DNA of 42,743 nucleotides, taken from positions 1 through 42,743 of the forward strand of contig CAYRIK010000013.1 in assembly GCA_964424345.1 (NCBI GenBank). The letters run 5' to 3'. Numbering within the stretch: position 1 is the stretch's first letter; each line of letters opens with the position of its first letter. The position numbers were made by a program, and so were the translations under genes. This document shows positions 16,745 through 23,049 of the stretch, in pieces. This stretch comes from RGIG6307 sp964424345 (GTDB lineage Bacteria > Bacillota > Clostridia > Lachnospirales > Lachnospiraceae). The notes below the pieces were generated by a model. It saw only the letters and a list, made by a program, of their open reading frames with translations. It was not told where the DNA came from and made no database searches.

Positions 16745-17326
16745 ATGGTTATTTCATGTATCGGAGACAGCCTTACACAAGGCGATTATGGTATTTATGG
16801 AAAAAGAGGTATCGCAAATGTTCAGCCAGAAAACTATCCATATTTTCTTACACAATTAACAAATGCTGAAGTTAGAAATTTTGGGAAATGTGGTTTTACT
16901 TCTACCGGCTGGAAAACATTCTACGATAATGGAAATGTAAATTTAGAAGGTTCTGATATCATTATCATCTTACTTGGAACAAATGGCGGTTTAGATGACA
17001 AACAGGACATTCAGGGAAATGAAGATTATAAGTATATTGTGGATGTATGCAAAAAGGACGCACCAAATGCAAAAATCTTTTTATGCACCCCTCCTCATGT
17101 TACAAAAAATCCAGAGTATTCTAATTGTGGTTATGCAGATCAAGTTGAAAAAGCAGTTGCTTTTGTAAGAAACTTCGCAAAAAAAGAGCAGCTCCCTTTA
17201 ATAGATACTGCTCTTTGCCCTTTCTTTACAGAAGAAACCGAACATATTATGCAGCCAAATGATGGCTTACATTTTGGAAAAGAAGGCTATCAGAAACTTG
17301 CAGAGTTTATCTTTACACATCTGTAA
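16745..17326 (+). CDS. SGNH/GDSL-family hydrolase in the beta-glucoside PTS locus
   Basis: A 193-residue cytoplasmic esterase or lipase-like hydrolase. Block I is IGDSLTQG with nucleophile Ser9, the block III Asn80 lies in LLGTN, and block V NDGLHF gives Asp173 and His176, so the full catalytic set is present. No signal peptide is seen. A strong AGGAGG site precedes the ATG. It is the only plus-strand gene in this region, divergent from the PTS operon and convergent with licR, whose 3' end it overlaps by 14 bases. By position it may remove acetyl or other acyl groups from imported glycosides, but the substrate is not shown by the sequence. Confidence 0.88.
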   Translation: MVISCIGDSLTQGDYGIYGKRGIANVQPENYPYFLTQLTNAEVRNFGKCGFTSTGWKTFYDNGNVNLEGSDIIIILLGTNGGLDDKQDIQGNEDYKYIVDVCKKDAPNAKIFLCTPPHVTKNPEYSNCGYADQVEKAVAFVRNFAKKEQLPLIDTALCPFFTEETEHIMQPNDGLHFGKEGYQKLAEFIFTHL

Positions 17327-19223
17327 GCTCTTCTGCTTTCCACAAAATCTTTAGCAGCGTTTCGTAATTTTTTTCTCGTATCAATTCCTGGATTGCCTGC
17401 TTATTAAGCAATACAGAAGAAGTTACACTATAAAACTCCCGCGGTGGTTTCTCACCGCTGGCTGCTACAGATATTAAAAATATCACGCGGACCATCGTCC
17501 CTGGAATCCATTCTATCGGCTTATCTAAAACAGAAACACTTACAAACGTATCCTTTGTCATCGCTTCGCAAGTATGCGGCATAGCGGCTGGAAGACCAAA
17601 TACCGTCTGAGCCAATGACTCTCGTTCCAAAACAGATTCCAAAAATCCATTCGGAAGCGCATATACATTTTGAATACGTCCACAGATTTCTGCCAACACA
17701 TCTTCTTTTGTAGTGGATACCAAATCTGTAAAAAACATTTCTTGTGGATAGAAGCGTGCAATCGTATTTTGTGAGGTATCTCTTTTCAGAAGTTTTCTCA
17801 CCTGCATCACTTCCTCGTCTTTAATAAAAAATTGTACGTCACAAATCGGTACAGGAATAGGCTCTTCAATCGGTACAGAAGTAAATATATAATCCACATT
17901 TGTGAAATCTAATTTTCCAACATGTCGAACATCACAAGTTGTCATCTGTGCAATACAATCTCCAAACAACTCCTGCATTTTGTATTCCATCAATTTTGCT
18001 GTACCATAACCTGATGCACATACTAAAACGATATTTTTCTTTTCAGACTGCTTCTGTCGTCTTTCTAACGCAAGCATAAACGCAAGTGCTATATAGCCAA
18101 TCTCGTCTGGAGACAGTGCCTTATGGTAATGTCTCGTAATGACACTGCACGCAAAAGAAGACATCAAATATGCCATACAAAACTTTTCTTTGATTTCTTT
18201 CAAAACCGGATTTTTCATACGCATGCCAAACTGAAGTCTAATCAGCAATGGCTCCATATGCTTGCCTAAAGACATTACAAGCTCTAAATCTTTGCGGAAA
18301 TCCACACGAAATACGCGATAGATTTCTTCTAACATTTCCATGACCAGTTCATTGATTTCTGTACTGATAATCAGATTTTCTTCGCCATTTTCATCTGCCT
18401 TTTTACCAGCCAAATGAACTGCGATATAATAAATCTCCTCTTTCGGAAACACAACATCAAACGCTTTGGCTATTTGTTCTGCACATTCTCTTGCCAACAA
18501 AACCTCTCGTTCTGGCAGCCATTTTTTGTAATCTTCTACATCCATAAAGACGTAGTTTTGTTCCTGTACACGTTTTATTGCAATATCTAAATGCACTGCA
18601 AGACTCTTTAATGCTATATCTGTAATCAAAAAGCCGTTTTTGTCAAAGCAATCACTCAATATCATGATTAGCTTTCGTATTGTTTCATTTTGTTCAGAAT
18701 CAAATCCAAGACTGACTCGTTCATTCTTTCTTTGCATACATTGTGCCATACAGAGACGAATTTTAAATTCATCACGCACAATACGCATTCCATAGTATGG
18801 TTTACGCTCTATCGCAATGTCATATTGGGACAAAATACGCTCTACTTCTTTAATATCAGAAGTGAGCGTTTTTTTGCATACACACAGCATATCGCATAAA
18901 TCATCTGTCTTAATAAATTCATCTGTCTGGAGAAAATACTCCAACAAATATTGTACTCTCTTTTCAGAGGTATCGATAAAGCCTTCCTCTTGTGGTATCA
19001 GGAAGCTTCGTAACTTATCTTCATTTTTAACCAGAAGCCGATACCCGTACCCATGCTTTGACTCAATATTTGCACCATGTTTTTCCAACGCCGCCTCTAA
19101 CTGTTTAATTTCATTTCGAACGGTTTTGGTACTGACACCTAATATCTGTGCAATCTGCTCTGCCGTAGTATAATGCTCCTGAGAAAGTATACTAATGATT
19201 TTACTCCATCTTTCTTCTATCAC
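17313..19223 (-). CDS. licR: LicR/MtlR-type PRD transcriptional activator with EIIB and EIIA domains
   Basis: A 636-residue regulator whose activity is set by PTS-dependent phosphorylation. It starts with GTG at 19223. Domains in order: HTH (about 5-45, TTAEQIAQILGVSTKTVRNE), a second HTH (about 90-145), PRD1 (about 190-290, His211 and His270), PRD2 (about 300-390, His322), an EIIB-like domain with Cys402 in VCASGYGTAK, and an EIIA(Fru/Mtl)-like domain with His550 in AMPHTC. The second conserved His of PRD2 is replaced by Ala381 in IALAFMLALER, which should alter its phospho-control. It probably activates the adjacent IIA-IIB-IIC-GH1 operon when a beta-glucoside is present. Its 3' end overlaps the convergent SGNH gene by 14 bases. 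Confidence 0.9.
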   Translation of the reverse strand: MIEERWSKIISILSQEHYTTAEQIAQILGVSTKTVRNEIKQLEAALEKHGANIESKHGYGYRLLVKNEDKLRSFLIPQEEGFIDTSEKRVQYLLEYFLQTDEFIKTDDLCDMLCVCKKTLTSDIKEVERILSQYDIAIERKPYYGMRIVRDEFKIRLCMAQCMQRKNERVSLGFDSEQNETIRKLIMILSDCFDKNGFLITDIALKSLAVHLDIAIKRVQEQNYVFMDVEDYKKWLPEREVLLARECAEQIAKAFDVVFPKEEIYYIAVHLAGKKADENGEENLIISTEINELVMEMLEEIYRVFRVDFRKDLELVMSLGKHMEPLLIRLQFGMRMKNPVLKEIKEKFCMAYLMSSFACSVITRHYHKALSPDEIGYIALAFMLALERRQKQSEKKNIVLVCASGYGTAKLMEYKMQELFGDCIAQMTTCDVRHVGKLDFTNVDYIFTSVPIEEPIPVPICDVQFFIKDEEVMQVRKLLKRDTSQNTIARFYPQEMFFTDLVSTTKEDVLAEICGRIQNVYALPNGFLESVLERESLAQTVFGLPAAMPHTCEAMTKDTFVSVSVLDKPIEWIPGTMVRVIFLISVAASGEKPPREFYSVTSSVLLNKQAIQELIREKNYETLLKILWKAEELTDV

Positions 19224-19244
19224 AGCACATTCTCGCTTTTCTTT

Positions 19245-19550
19245 TTATTTGCCGTTTTTAAAAACAATCTCATCTTTAAAAACCATGCCAAGGCGTTCTC
19301 TTGCAATCTGAGCATAGCTTTCCTTGGTCTGGAGAGATTTTTCAAGTTCTTGCAATTCGATTGTATATTTTTGCTGGTATTCTAATGCCTGCTGTTGCTG
19401 CACCTTCTCTTCCTGCAAAGAAACAACCTTGCTACTAAGAGAATTACAGTTAATGACTAGAGCAACTGCAAATACAAGTAAAAAACTAAAAACGATATAA
19501 ATGGATAACTTACTATGATATTTTGTCTGATATGCAGCTCTTCTTGCCAC
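19245..19550 (-). CDS. divIC: Cell-division protein DivIC (FtsB family)
   Basis: A 101-residue bitopic membrane protein of the divisome. It starts with GTG at 19550 inside the 3' end of yabQ (38-base overlap), so the two are translationally linked. One transmembrane helix (about 15-37) is followed by a coiled coil (about 40-75, many Gln/Glu) and the conserved YAQIARERLGM motif near the C-terminus, typical of DivIC/FtsB. It would form a complex with FtsL and DivIB. The order yabP-yabQ-divIC matches other Firmicutes, although spoIIE, usually close by, lies 10 kb away here. Confidence 0.9.
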   Translation of the reverse strand: MARRAAYQTKYHSKLSIYIVFSFLLVFAVALVINCNSLSSKVVSLQEEKVQQQQALEYQQKYTIELQELEKSLQTKESYAQIARERLGMVFKDEIVFKNGK

Positions 19551-19965
19551 GTTTCTTTCCCTCTCTTTTCTTTTTTCGTCTTAATTTTATAATAGTCATT
19601 TTCCAAATGCCCGTCAAGGCTTTCTTAATACGCATACAGCCATTTTTCCATGTACTTAATGTTATCACTCCAACCCAAACGATAAAACGGCTCAATATGT
19701 TCATATACAGCCCTAAAACAACGATTGCAGAAAAGACAGCAAACCATCTAAGTTCTCCATTGCTGTAAGTGTGCATAATAAAAAAAGTGCGGTATGCCAC
19801 AAAGCACCAGAAACTCATATCCATGATTACTGACGCTAATATATGACAATTCCACACTCTTCGGAATATACGAAACAAGTCATACACCAGACCTATTTCC
19901 AATCCAAGCATGGCAGCATAGCTTAAAATCGCACTTTCCTCTGCCAAAAAAGATAATGTTTCCAT
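19513..19965 (-). CDS. yabQ: Spore cortex biosynthesis protein YabQ
   Basis: A 150-residue membrane protein needed for spore cortex formation in Bacillus. The N-terminal half has four hydrophobic segments with the family pattern GLEIGLVYDLFRIFRR; the C-terminal tail is strongly basic (RRKKKREGKKRGKK). The start codon lies three bases after the yabP stop codon, so translation is probably coupled. The function is taken from the known family and the conserved gene order. Confidence 0.88.
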   Translation of the reverse strand: METLSFLAEESAILSYAAMLGLEIGLVYDLFRIFRRVWNCHILASVIMDMSFWCFVAYRTFFIMHTYSNGELRWFAVFSAIVVLGLYMNILSRFIVWVGVITLSTWKNGCMRIKKALTGIWKMTIIKLRRKKKREGKKRGKKSCISDKIS

Positions 19966-19968
19966 CTG

Positions 19969-20259
19969 TTATCGAAACAGGCGGCCGAAAAAAGACTCTG
20001 CTTTTGCTGCATATCCGGAAACCTCTGAATAAAGCAGACTGTCAACCATTCCACTGACCTCCACCTCGCCCTTTTCCAATGTCAGGCGATTTACATGCAG
20101 ATCCTGTCCCTTTATCGTAAGCATTCCCGTCTCCGTTTCTAAAAGCACTTCATTCAGATCAAAGCTGATCACATCCACAATTCCTGTAAGGCTGATTGCT
20201 GACCTATTTAATAGTACGAGCTTATGTGTCTGTTTGCTCTGATTGTATAATTCTTCCAT
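19969..20259 (-). CDS. yabP: Sporulation protein YabP
   Basis: A 96-residue protein of the YabP/YqfC family, involved in spore envelope formation. The start at 20259 (MEELYNQ) is chosen because a GGAGGG site lies upstream; a longer frame opens at 20274 without one. The family core, with repeated short beta strands such as SLTGIVDVISFDLNEVLLET and the GMLTIKGQDLHVNRL motif, is clear. It lies between rqcP and yabQ as in other spore formers. It has no membrane segment. Confidence 0.88.
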   Translation of the reverse strand: MEELYNQSKQTHKLVLLNRSAISLTGIVDVISFDLNEVLLETETGMLTIKGQDLHVNRLTLEKGEVEVSGMVDSLLYSEVSGYAAKAESFFGRLFR

Positions 20260-20326
20260 AACCTGTCCCTCCATATATTTTTAATAATATATGAGACAGA
20301 CATTGTAAATATTCGCAACTGACTTA

Positions 20327-20566
20327 TTATAAATACTTAAATAAATCCTTTGCTTCTTCTTTGCGGACTGTTTCAGAAACGTCCAACACTTCCACCTTTA
20401 CGTCCTTATTTCCAAAAGAAATTGCAATGACATCTCCTACTTTTACATTTGCAGATGCTTTTGCAGGTTTATCATTGATTAATACACGACCCGCATCGCA
20501 GGCTTCGTTTGCAACGGTTCTTCTCTTAATCAGACGACTCACTTTTAAATATTTATCAAGTCTCAT
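20327..20566 (-). CDS. rqcP: S4-domain RNA-binding protein RqcP (YabO)
   Basis: A 79-residue protein made almost entirely of one S4 RNA-binding domain, starting MRLDKYLKVSRLIKRR, with the DAGRVLINDKPAK loop. The Bacillus orthologue RqcP (YabO) binds stalled large ribosomal subunits and helps RqcH add alanine tails during ribosome quality control. An AAAGGAAAG site precedes the ATG at 20566. It is the first gene of the rqcP-yabP-yabQ-divIC run; its promoter would lie in or next to the assembly gap. Confidence 0.92.
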   Translation of the reverse strand: MRLDKYLKVSRLIKRRTVANEACDAGRVLINDKPAKASANVKVGDVIAISFGNKDVKVEVLDVSETVRKEEAKDLFKYL

Positions 20567-20603
20567 ACTATGCTTTCCTTTCTACTTCTAATTTCCTAGT
20601 ATA

Positions 20604-20703
20604 NNNNNNNNNNNNNNNNNNNNNNNNNNNNNNNNNNNNNNNNNNNNNNNNNNNNNNNNNNNNNNNNNNNNNNNNNNNNNNNNNNNNNNNNNNNNNNNNN
20701 NNN
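20604..20703. other. Assembly gap (100 N)
   Basis: Exactly 100 undetermined bases, the conventional length for a gap of unknown size. The bases TAGTATA occur on both sides, at 20597-20603 and 20704-20710, so the two contigs may in truth overlap and the real gap could be zero. Anything between rqcP and the hup terminator would be hidden here. Confidence 0.98.
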
Positions 20704-20710
20704 TAGTATA

Positions 20711-20739
20711 TAAAAAAATGGAGCCTGTACAGGCTCCAT
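20711..20739 (-). terminator. Terminator of hup
   Basis: A perfect 22-base palindrome (20718-20739, ATGGAGCCTGT/ACAGGCTCCAT) is followed on the minus strand by a run of seven T. This is a typical rho-independent terminator just after the HU gene. Confidence 0.85.
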
Positions 20740-20753
20740 GTAACCACTTTTTA

Positions 20754-21029
20754 TTAAGCGTTGATCATATCCTTTAATGCCTTGCCAGCTTTGAACTTAG
20801 GTGCTTTTGCAGCAGCAATCTGCATTGTTTCACCAGTTGCTGGGTTTCTGCCTTCTCTTGCAGCTCTTTCAGATACTTCAAATGTACCAAAACCTACTAA
20901 CTGAATCTTTTCGCCCTTCTTTAATTCCTCAGAAACAACTTCTGTAAATGCCTTTAATACAGCTTCTGTATCTTTCTTAGATACACCGCTAACTTTTGCC
21001 ATAGCTGCAACTAATTCTGTCTTATTCAT
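20754..21029 (-). CDS. hup: DNA-binding protein HU
   Basis: A 91-residue histone-like protein that bends and compacts DNA as a dimer. It has the family features: MNKTELVAAMA start, GFGTFEV turn, the arm with GRNPATGE, and the C-terminal KAGKALKD helix. A strong promoter and a GGAGGG ribosome site lie upstream, with a terminator downstream, so it is probably a single-gene, highly expressed unit. The position next to rqcP is common in Clostridia. Confidence 0.96.
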   Translation of the reverse strand: MNKTELVAAMAKVSGVSKKDTEAVLKAFTEVVSEELKKGEKIQLVGFGTFEVSERAAREGRNPATGETMQIAAAKAPKFKAGKALKDMINA

Positions 21030-21086
21030 GATAAACCCTCCTACCTAAAACGTGTTTAAACTTTCATCTTTTTTTCTTCGAAAATT

Positions 21087-21115
21087 ACTATAGCTATATT
21101 AAAGCTGTTTGTCAA
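21087..21115 (-). promoter_or_regulatory. Strong promoter of hup
   Basis: Minus strand: perfect -35 TTGACA (21115-21110), 17-base spacer, -10 TATAGT (21092-21087). This is the closest match to the sigma-A consensus seen in the window, as expected for an abundant protein. Confidence 0.85.
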
Positions 21116-21125
21116 GAAGTTTACA

Positions 21126-22112
21126 TTAATTTACTGCTCTTAATATACGATTTATAAATGCTTTTTTTGCGGCTTCCTGCTCCAACAGTTTTTCAAGCTT
21201 TTCCATACTTTTTTCTGGTATAAAAGATTTTTTTCCATTGAAATAATAATTGGCAATCTTCCAAAATTTTTCTGGATATGCAAAGCGATAAATCAAAGAA
21301 ATCTGTTCCTGATATGGAAGTCTGCGTTCTTTTTGATATACATCTAACATCTCTTTTCCAATCGTCACATCCCAATTATTTTTCTCAAGCAGTTTTCTCA
21401 AAAACAGGTACAAATCCTTGCAAGGCATATCAGGCGCAAACTTTTCAAACTGTAATACCATAATCTCATGATAATCCATCCATACGTTATGATGCTGATA
21501 GTCTCCATGACAAAACGTCTGCTCCGTATTGGATAAGGTACCTTGTTTTTCATAGTATTCCCATTCCTGCTCCACTTCTAATCCTTGTTCTAAAAACTCA
21601 GAAATATGTTTGTACAAAAAACGCTCAAATTCATTTTTCTGACGTTTTTCTTTTAAATATCTTCGTATGCGTCTTAGCTCTGTATTGTGTTTTTCAAATT
21701 CTCGCTTTAGGCTATATGGCATAATTGCTTTTGTTTCAGATGTTTTTGGAAGCTGCATACATTTATGCATCGTTGCCAACGTCTCAATTGCACTCGTACA
21801 ATCCTTTTTTTCCTTTACATTACACTCTCTGCCTTCCATAAACGTTTCTAACACATATGTATTTTCCTCTACATCTTTCGTGAGTAGATTTCCCTCTTTA
21901 TTTGCAACAATCTGCTGCACGAGTACACCGCTTTCTCTCATAATCTGATCTGTAAGCATTTTTTGCAGATTCAGCTTTTTTTCACTTCCCTTATATTCTT
22001 TTAAAACAAACTCTCCTTCTTTTCCGCTGATAATCCAACTATCTCTGCCCCGTCTTACTCCTTTTATTTCCAAATCATATTGATCTAATGTATTTAATGC
22101 CAGTTCTACCAT
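21126..22112 (-). CDS. CotS-like protein of the aminoglycoside-phosphotransferase fold
   Basis: A 328-residue protein of the spore-coat CotS/APH kinase-like family. The start at 22112 follows a GGGAGG site. The N-lobe has a candidate ATP-contact Lys38 in FVLKEY; the catalytic loop is HGDYQHHNV with His202 and Asp204. The following metal-binding motif, usually I-D-F/W, reads VLQFEKF, so the Asp is replaced by Gln221. The downstream DLYLFLRKLLEKNNWD motif is typical of clostridial CotS relatives. The missing Asp suggests weakened or lost kinase activity, although this variant may be usual in clostridial homologues. Members are linked to spore coat but their substrates are largely unknown. It lies divergent from a small conserved-looking gene. 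Confidence 0.8.
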   Translation of the reverse strand: MVELALNTLDQYDLEIKGVRRGRDSWIISGKEGEFVLKEYKGSEKKLNLQKMLTDQIMRESGVLVQQIVANKEGNLLTKDVEENTYVLETFMEGRECNVKEKKDCTSAIETLATMHKCMQLPKTSETKAIMPYSLKREFEKHNTELRRIRRYLKEKRQKNEFERFLYKHISEFLEQGLEVEQEWEYYEKQGTLSNTEQTFCHGDYQHHNVWMDYHEIMVLQFEKFAPDMPCKDLYLFLRKLLEKNNWDVTIGKEMLDVYQKERRLPYQEQISLIYRFAYPEKFWKIANYYFNGKKSFIPEKSMEKLEKLLEQEAAKKAFINRILRAVN

Positions 22113-22250
22113 AATCCTCCCTTCCGCTTCCAAAAGCTCTTCGTTTTGGACTGCCTATCTCATAATATGAAGCAGACCGTATGTTTTATCACTTTTATGG
22201 AAATTTTTTTCACGCTTTTTACTACATAGTTTTTCTTTCTTTACAAAAAC

Positions 22251-22283
22251 TTGCATTAGAGAGTTTTTCATACTCTCATGCAA
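22251..22283 (+). promoter_or_regulatory. Stem-loop abutting the ribosome site of the 70-residue gene
   Basis: TTGCAT and GAGAGT pair with ACTCTC and ATGCAA (12 pairs, a two-base bulge, 7-base loop). The stem ends directly before AGGAGG at 22284-22289. It is too close to the start codon to be an ordinary terminator and lacks a U-run. Confidence 0.5.
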
Positions 22284-22294
22284 AGGAGGAAATT

Positions 22295-22507
22295 ATGAAA
22301 CCGAAATTTTTTGACTATGACTATCTTGGTGCTTCTGCGATGTCAAACGAGTGTACGGGAATGATTCCAATCTCAACACACAATCCAGATGCATTAAACA
22401 GCTATGAAGAAATTTATCCCTACCTTCCAATACTTGTAGAAGATATGCCGCCTGGAGAACAGATGCCTCAGTTATTAAATATTATGACACCAGAAAAACA
22501 CTTTTAA
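22295..22507 (+). CDS. Small protein of unknown function (70 residues)
   Basis: I do not recognise this gene with certainty. A very good AGGAGG site six bases before the ATG and sound codon use mark it as real. The product is acidic and Pro/Met-rich (MKPKFFDYDYLG start, DMPPGEQMP near the end), with no membrane segment, signal peptide or Cys pair. The frame is open upstream to 22181 but that stretch contains the leader hairpin. It is followed at 137 bases by thioredoxin and divergent from the CotS-like gene. By context it could be a spore-associated or stress-related protein; this is inference. Confidence 0.7.
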   Translation: MKPKFFDYDYLGASAMSNECTGMIPISTHNPDALNSYEEIYPYLPILVEDMPPGEQMPQLLNIMTPEKHF

Positions 22508-22530
22508 CACTTTTTTTTTGCTGTATTATA

Positions 22531-22539
22531 TGTTACAAT
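22531..22539 (+). promoter_or_regulatory. Extended -10 promoter candidate for thioredoxin
   Basis: TGT-TACAAT is a good extended -10 element; the -35 region is only a T-run. It lies about 105 bases before the trx start codon. Confidence 0.4.
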
Positions 22540-22556
22540 ATTCCTAGTTATTTAGT

Positions 22557-22575
22557 GCGAATAACATCTATTCGC
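22557..22575 (+). promoter_or_regulatory. Inverted repeat in the thioredoxin leader
   Basis: GCGAATA-ACATC-TATTCGC is a perfect 7-base inverted repeat with a 5-base loop, about 18 bases after the candidate -10 box. It may be an operator for a repressor or an RNA hairpin. Confidence 0.4.
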
Positions 22576-22643
22576 AACTCTATTCAAAGAACAAGCAAAA
22601 GCGGATATTTACAATCTGCTTTGCAACAGAAAGGAAGGTACTC

Positions 22644-22955
22644 ATGTCCGTTTTAAATATTACAAAAGACAATTTCGAACAGGAAGTTTTAAAAAGTGAA
22701 AAGCCTGTATTAGTTGATTTCTGGGCAAGCTGGTGTGGTCCTTGCCGTATGGTAGGTCCAATCATTGATGAAATCGCAAATGAGCGTACCGATATTAAAG
22801 TATGTAAGGTAAATGTAGACGATGAACAAGAACTCGCTTCTCAGTTCCGCGTTATGAGCATCCCTACTTTAATCGTAATAAAAGATGGCCAGGTTGTAAA
22901 TCAGTCTTTAGGTGCAAAACCAAAAGCTCAGATTTTAGAATTGCTGAACGTATAA
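22644..22955 (+). CDS. trxA: Thioredoxin
   Basis: A 103-residue thiol-disulfide oxidoreductase. The active site is WASWCGPCRM with Cys31 and Cys34, followed by the cis-Pro motif MSIPTLIV near residue 72. An AAGGAAGG site precedes the ATG. No signal peptide, so it is cytoplasmic. No thioredoxin reductase gene is nearby. Confidence 0.95.
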   Translation: MSVLNITKDNFEQEVLKSEKPVLVDFWASWCGPCRMVGPIIDEIANERTDIKVCKVNVDDEQELASQFRVMSIPTLIVIKDGQVVNQSLGAKPKAQILELLNV

Positions 22956-23000
22956 AATAAAATATTTCATATACTCGAAAATATAACATTTCCAGTATAT

Positions 23001-23037
23001 AAAAAAGAGCTGTTGCTTTTAGCAATAGCTCTTTTTT
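23001..23037. terminator. Bidirectional terminator between trx and the YihS-like gene
   Basis: AAAAAAGAGCT(G)TTGCT pairs with AGCAA(T)AGCTCTTTTTT around a 3-base loop. A and T runs on either side let it serve both convergent genes. Confidence 0.88.
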
Positions 23038-23049
23038 GGTAAAAACACT

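Noticed and set aside
22181..22294. Upstream extension of the 70-residue gene
   Set aside because: The extra stretch contains the leader hairpin and the ribosome site for the ATG at 22295, so it is untranslated leader.
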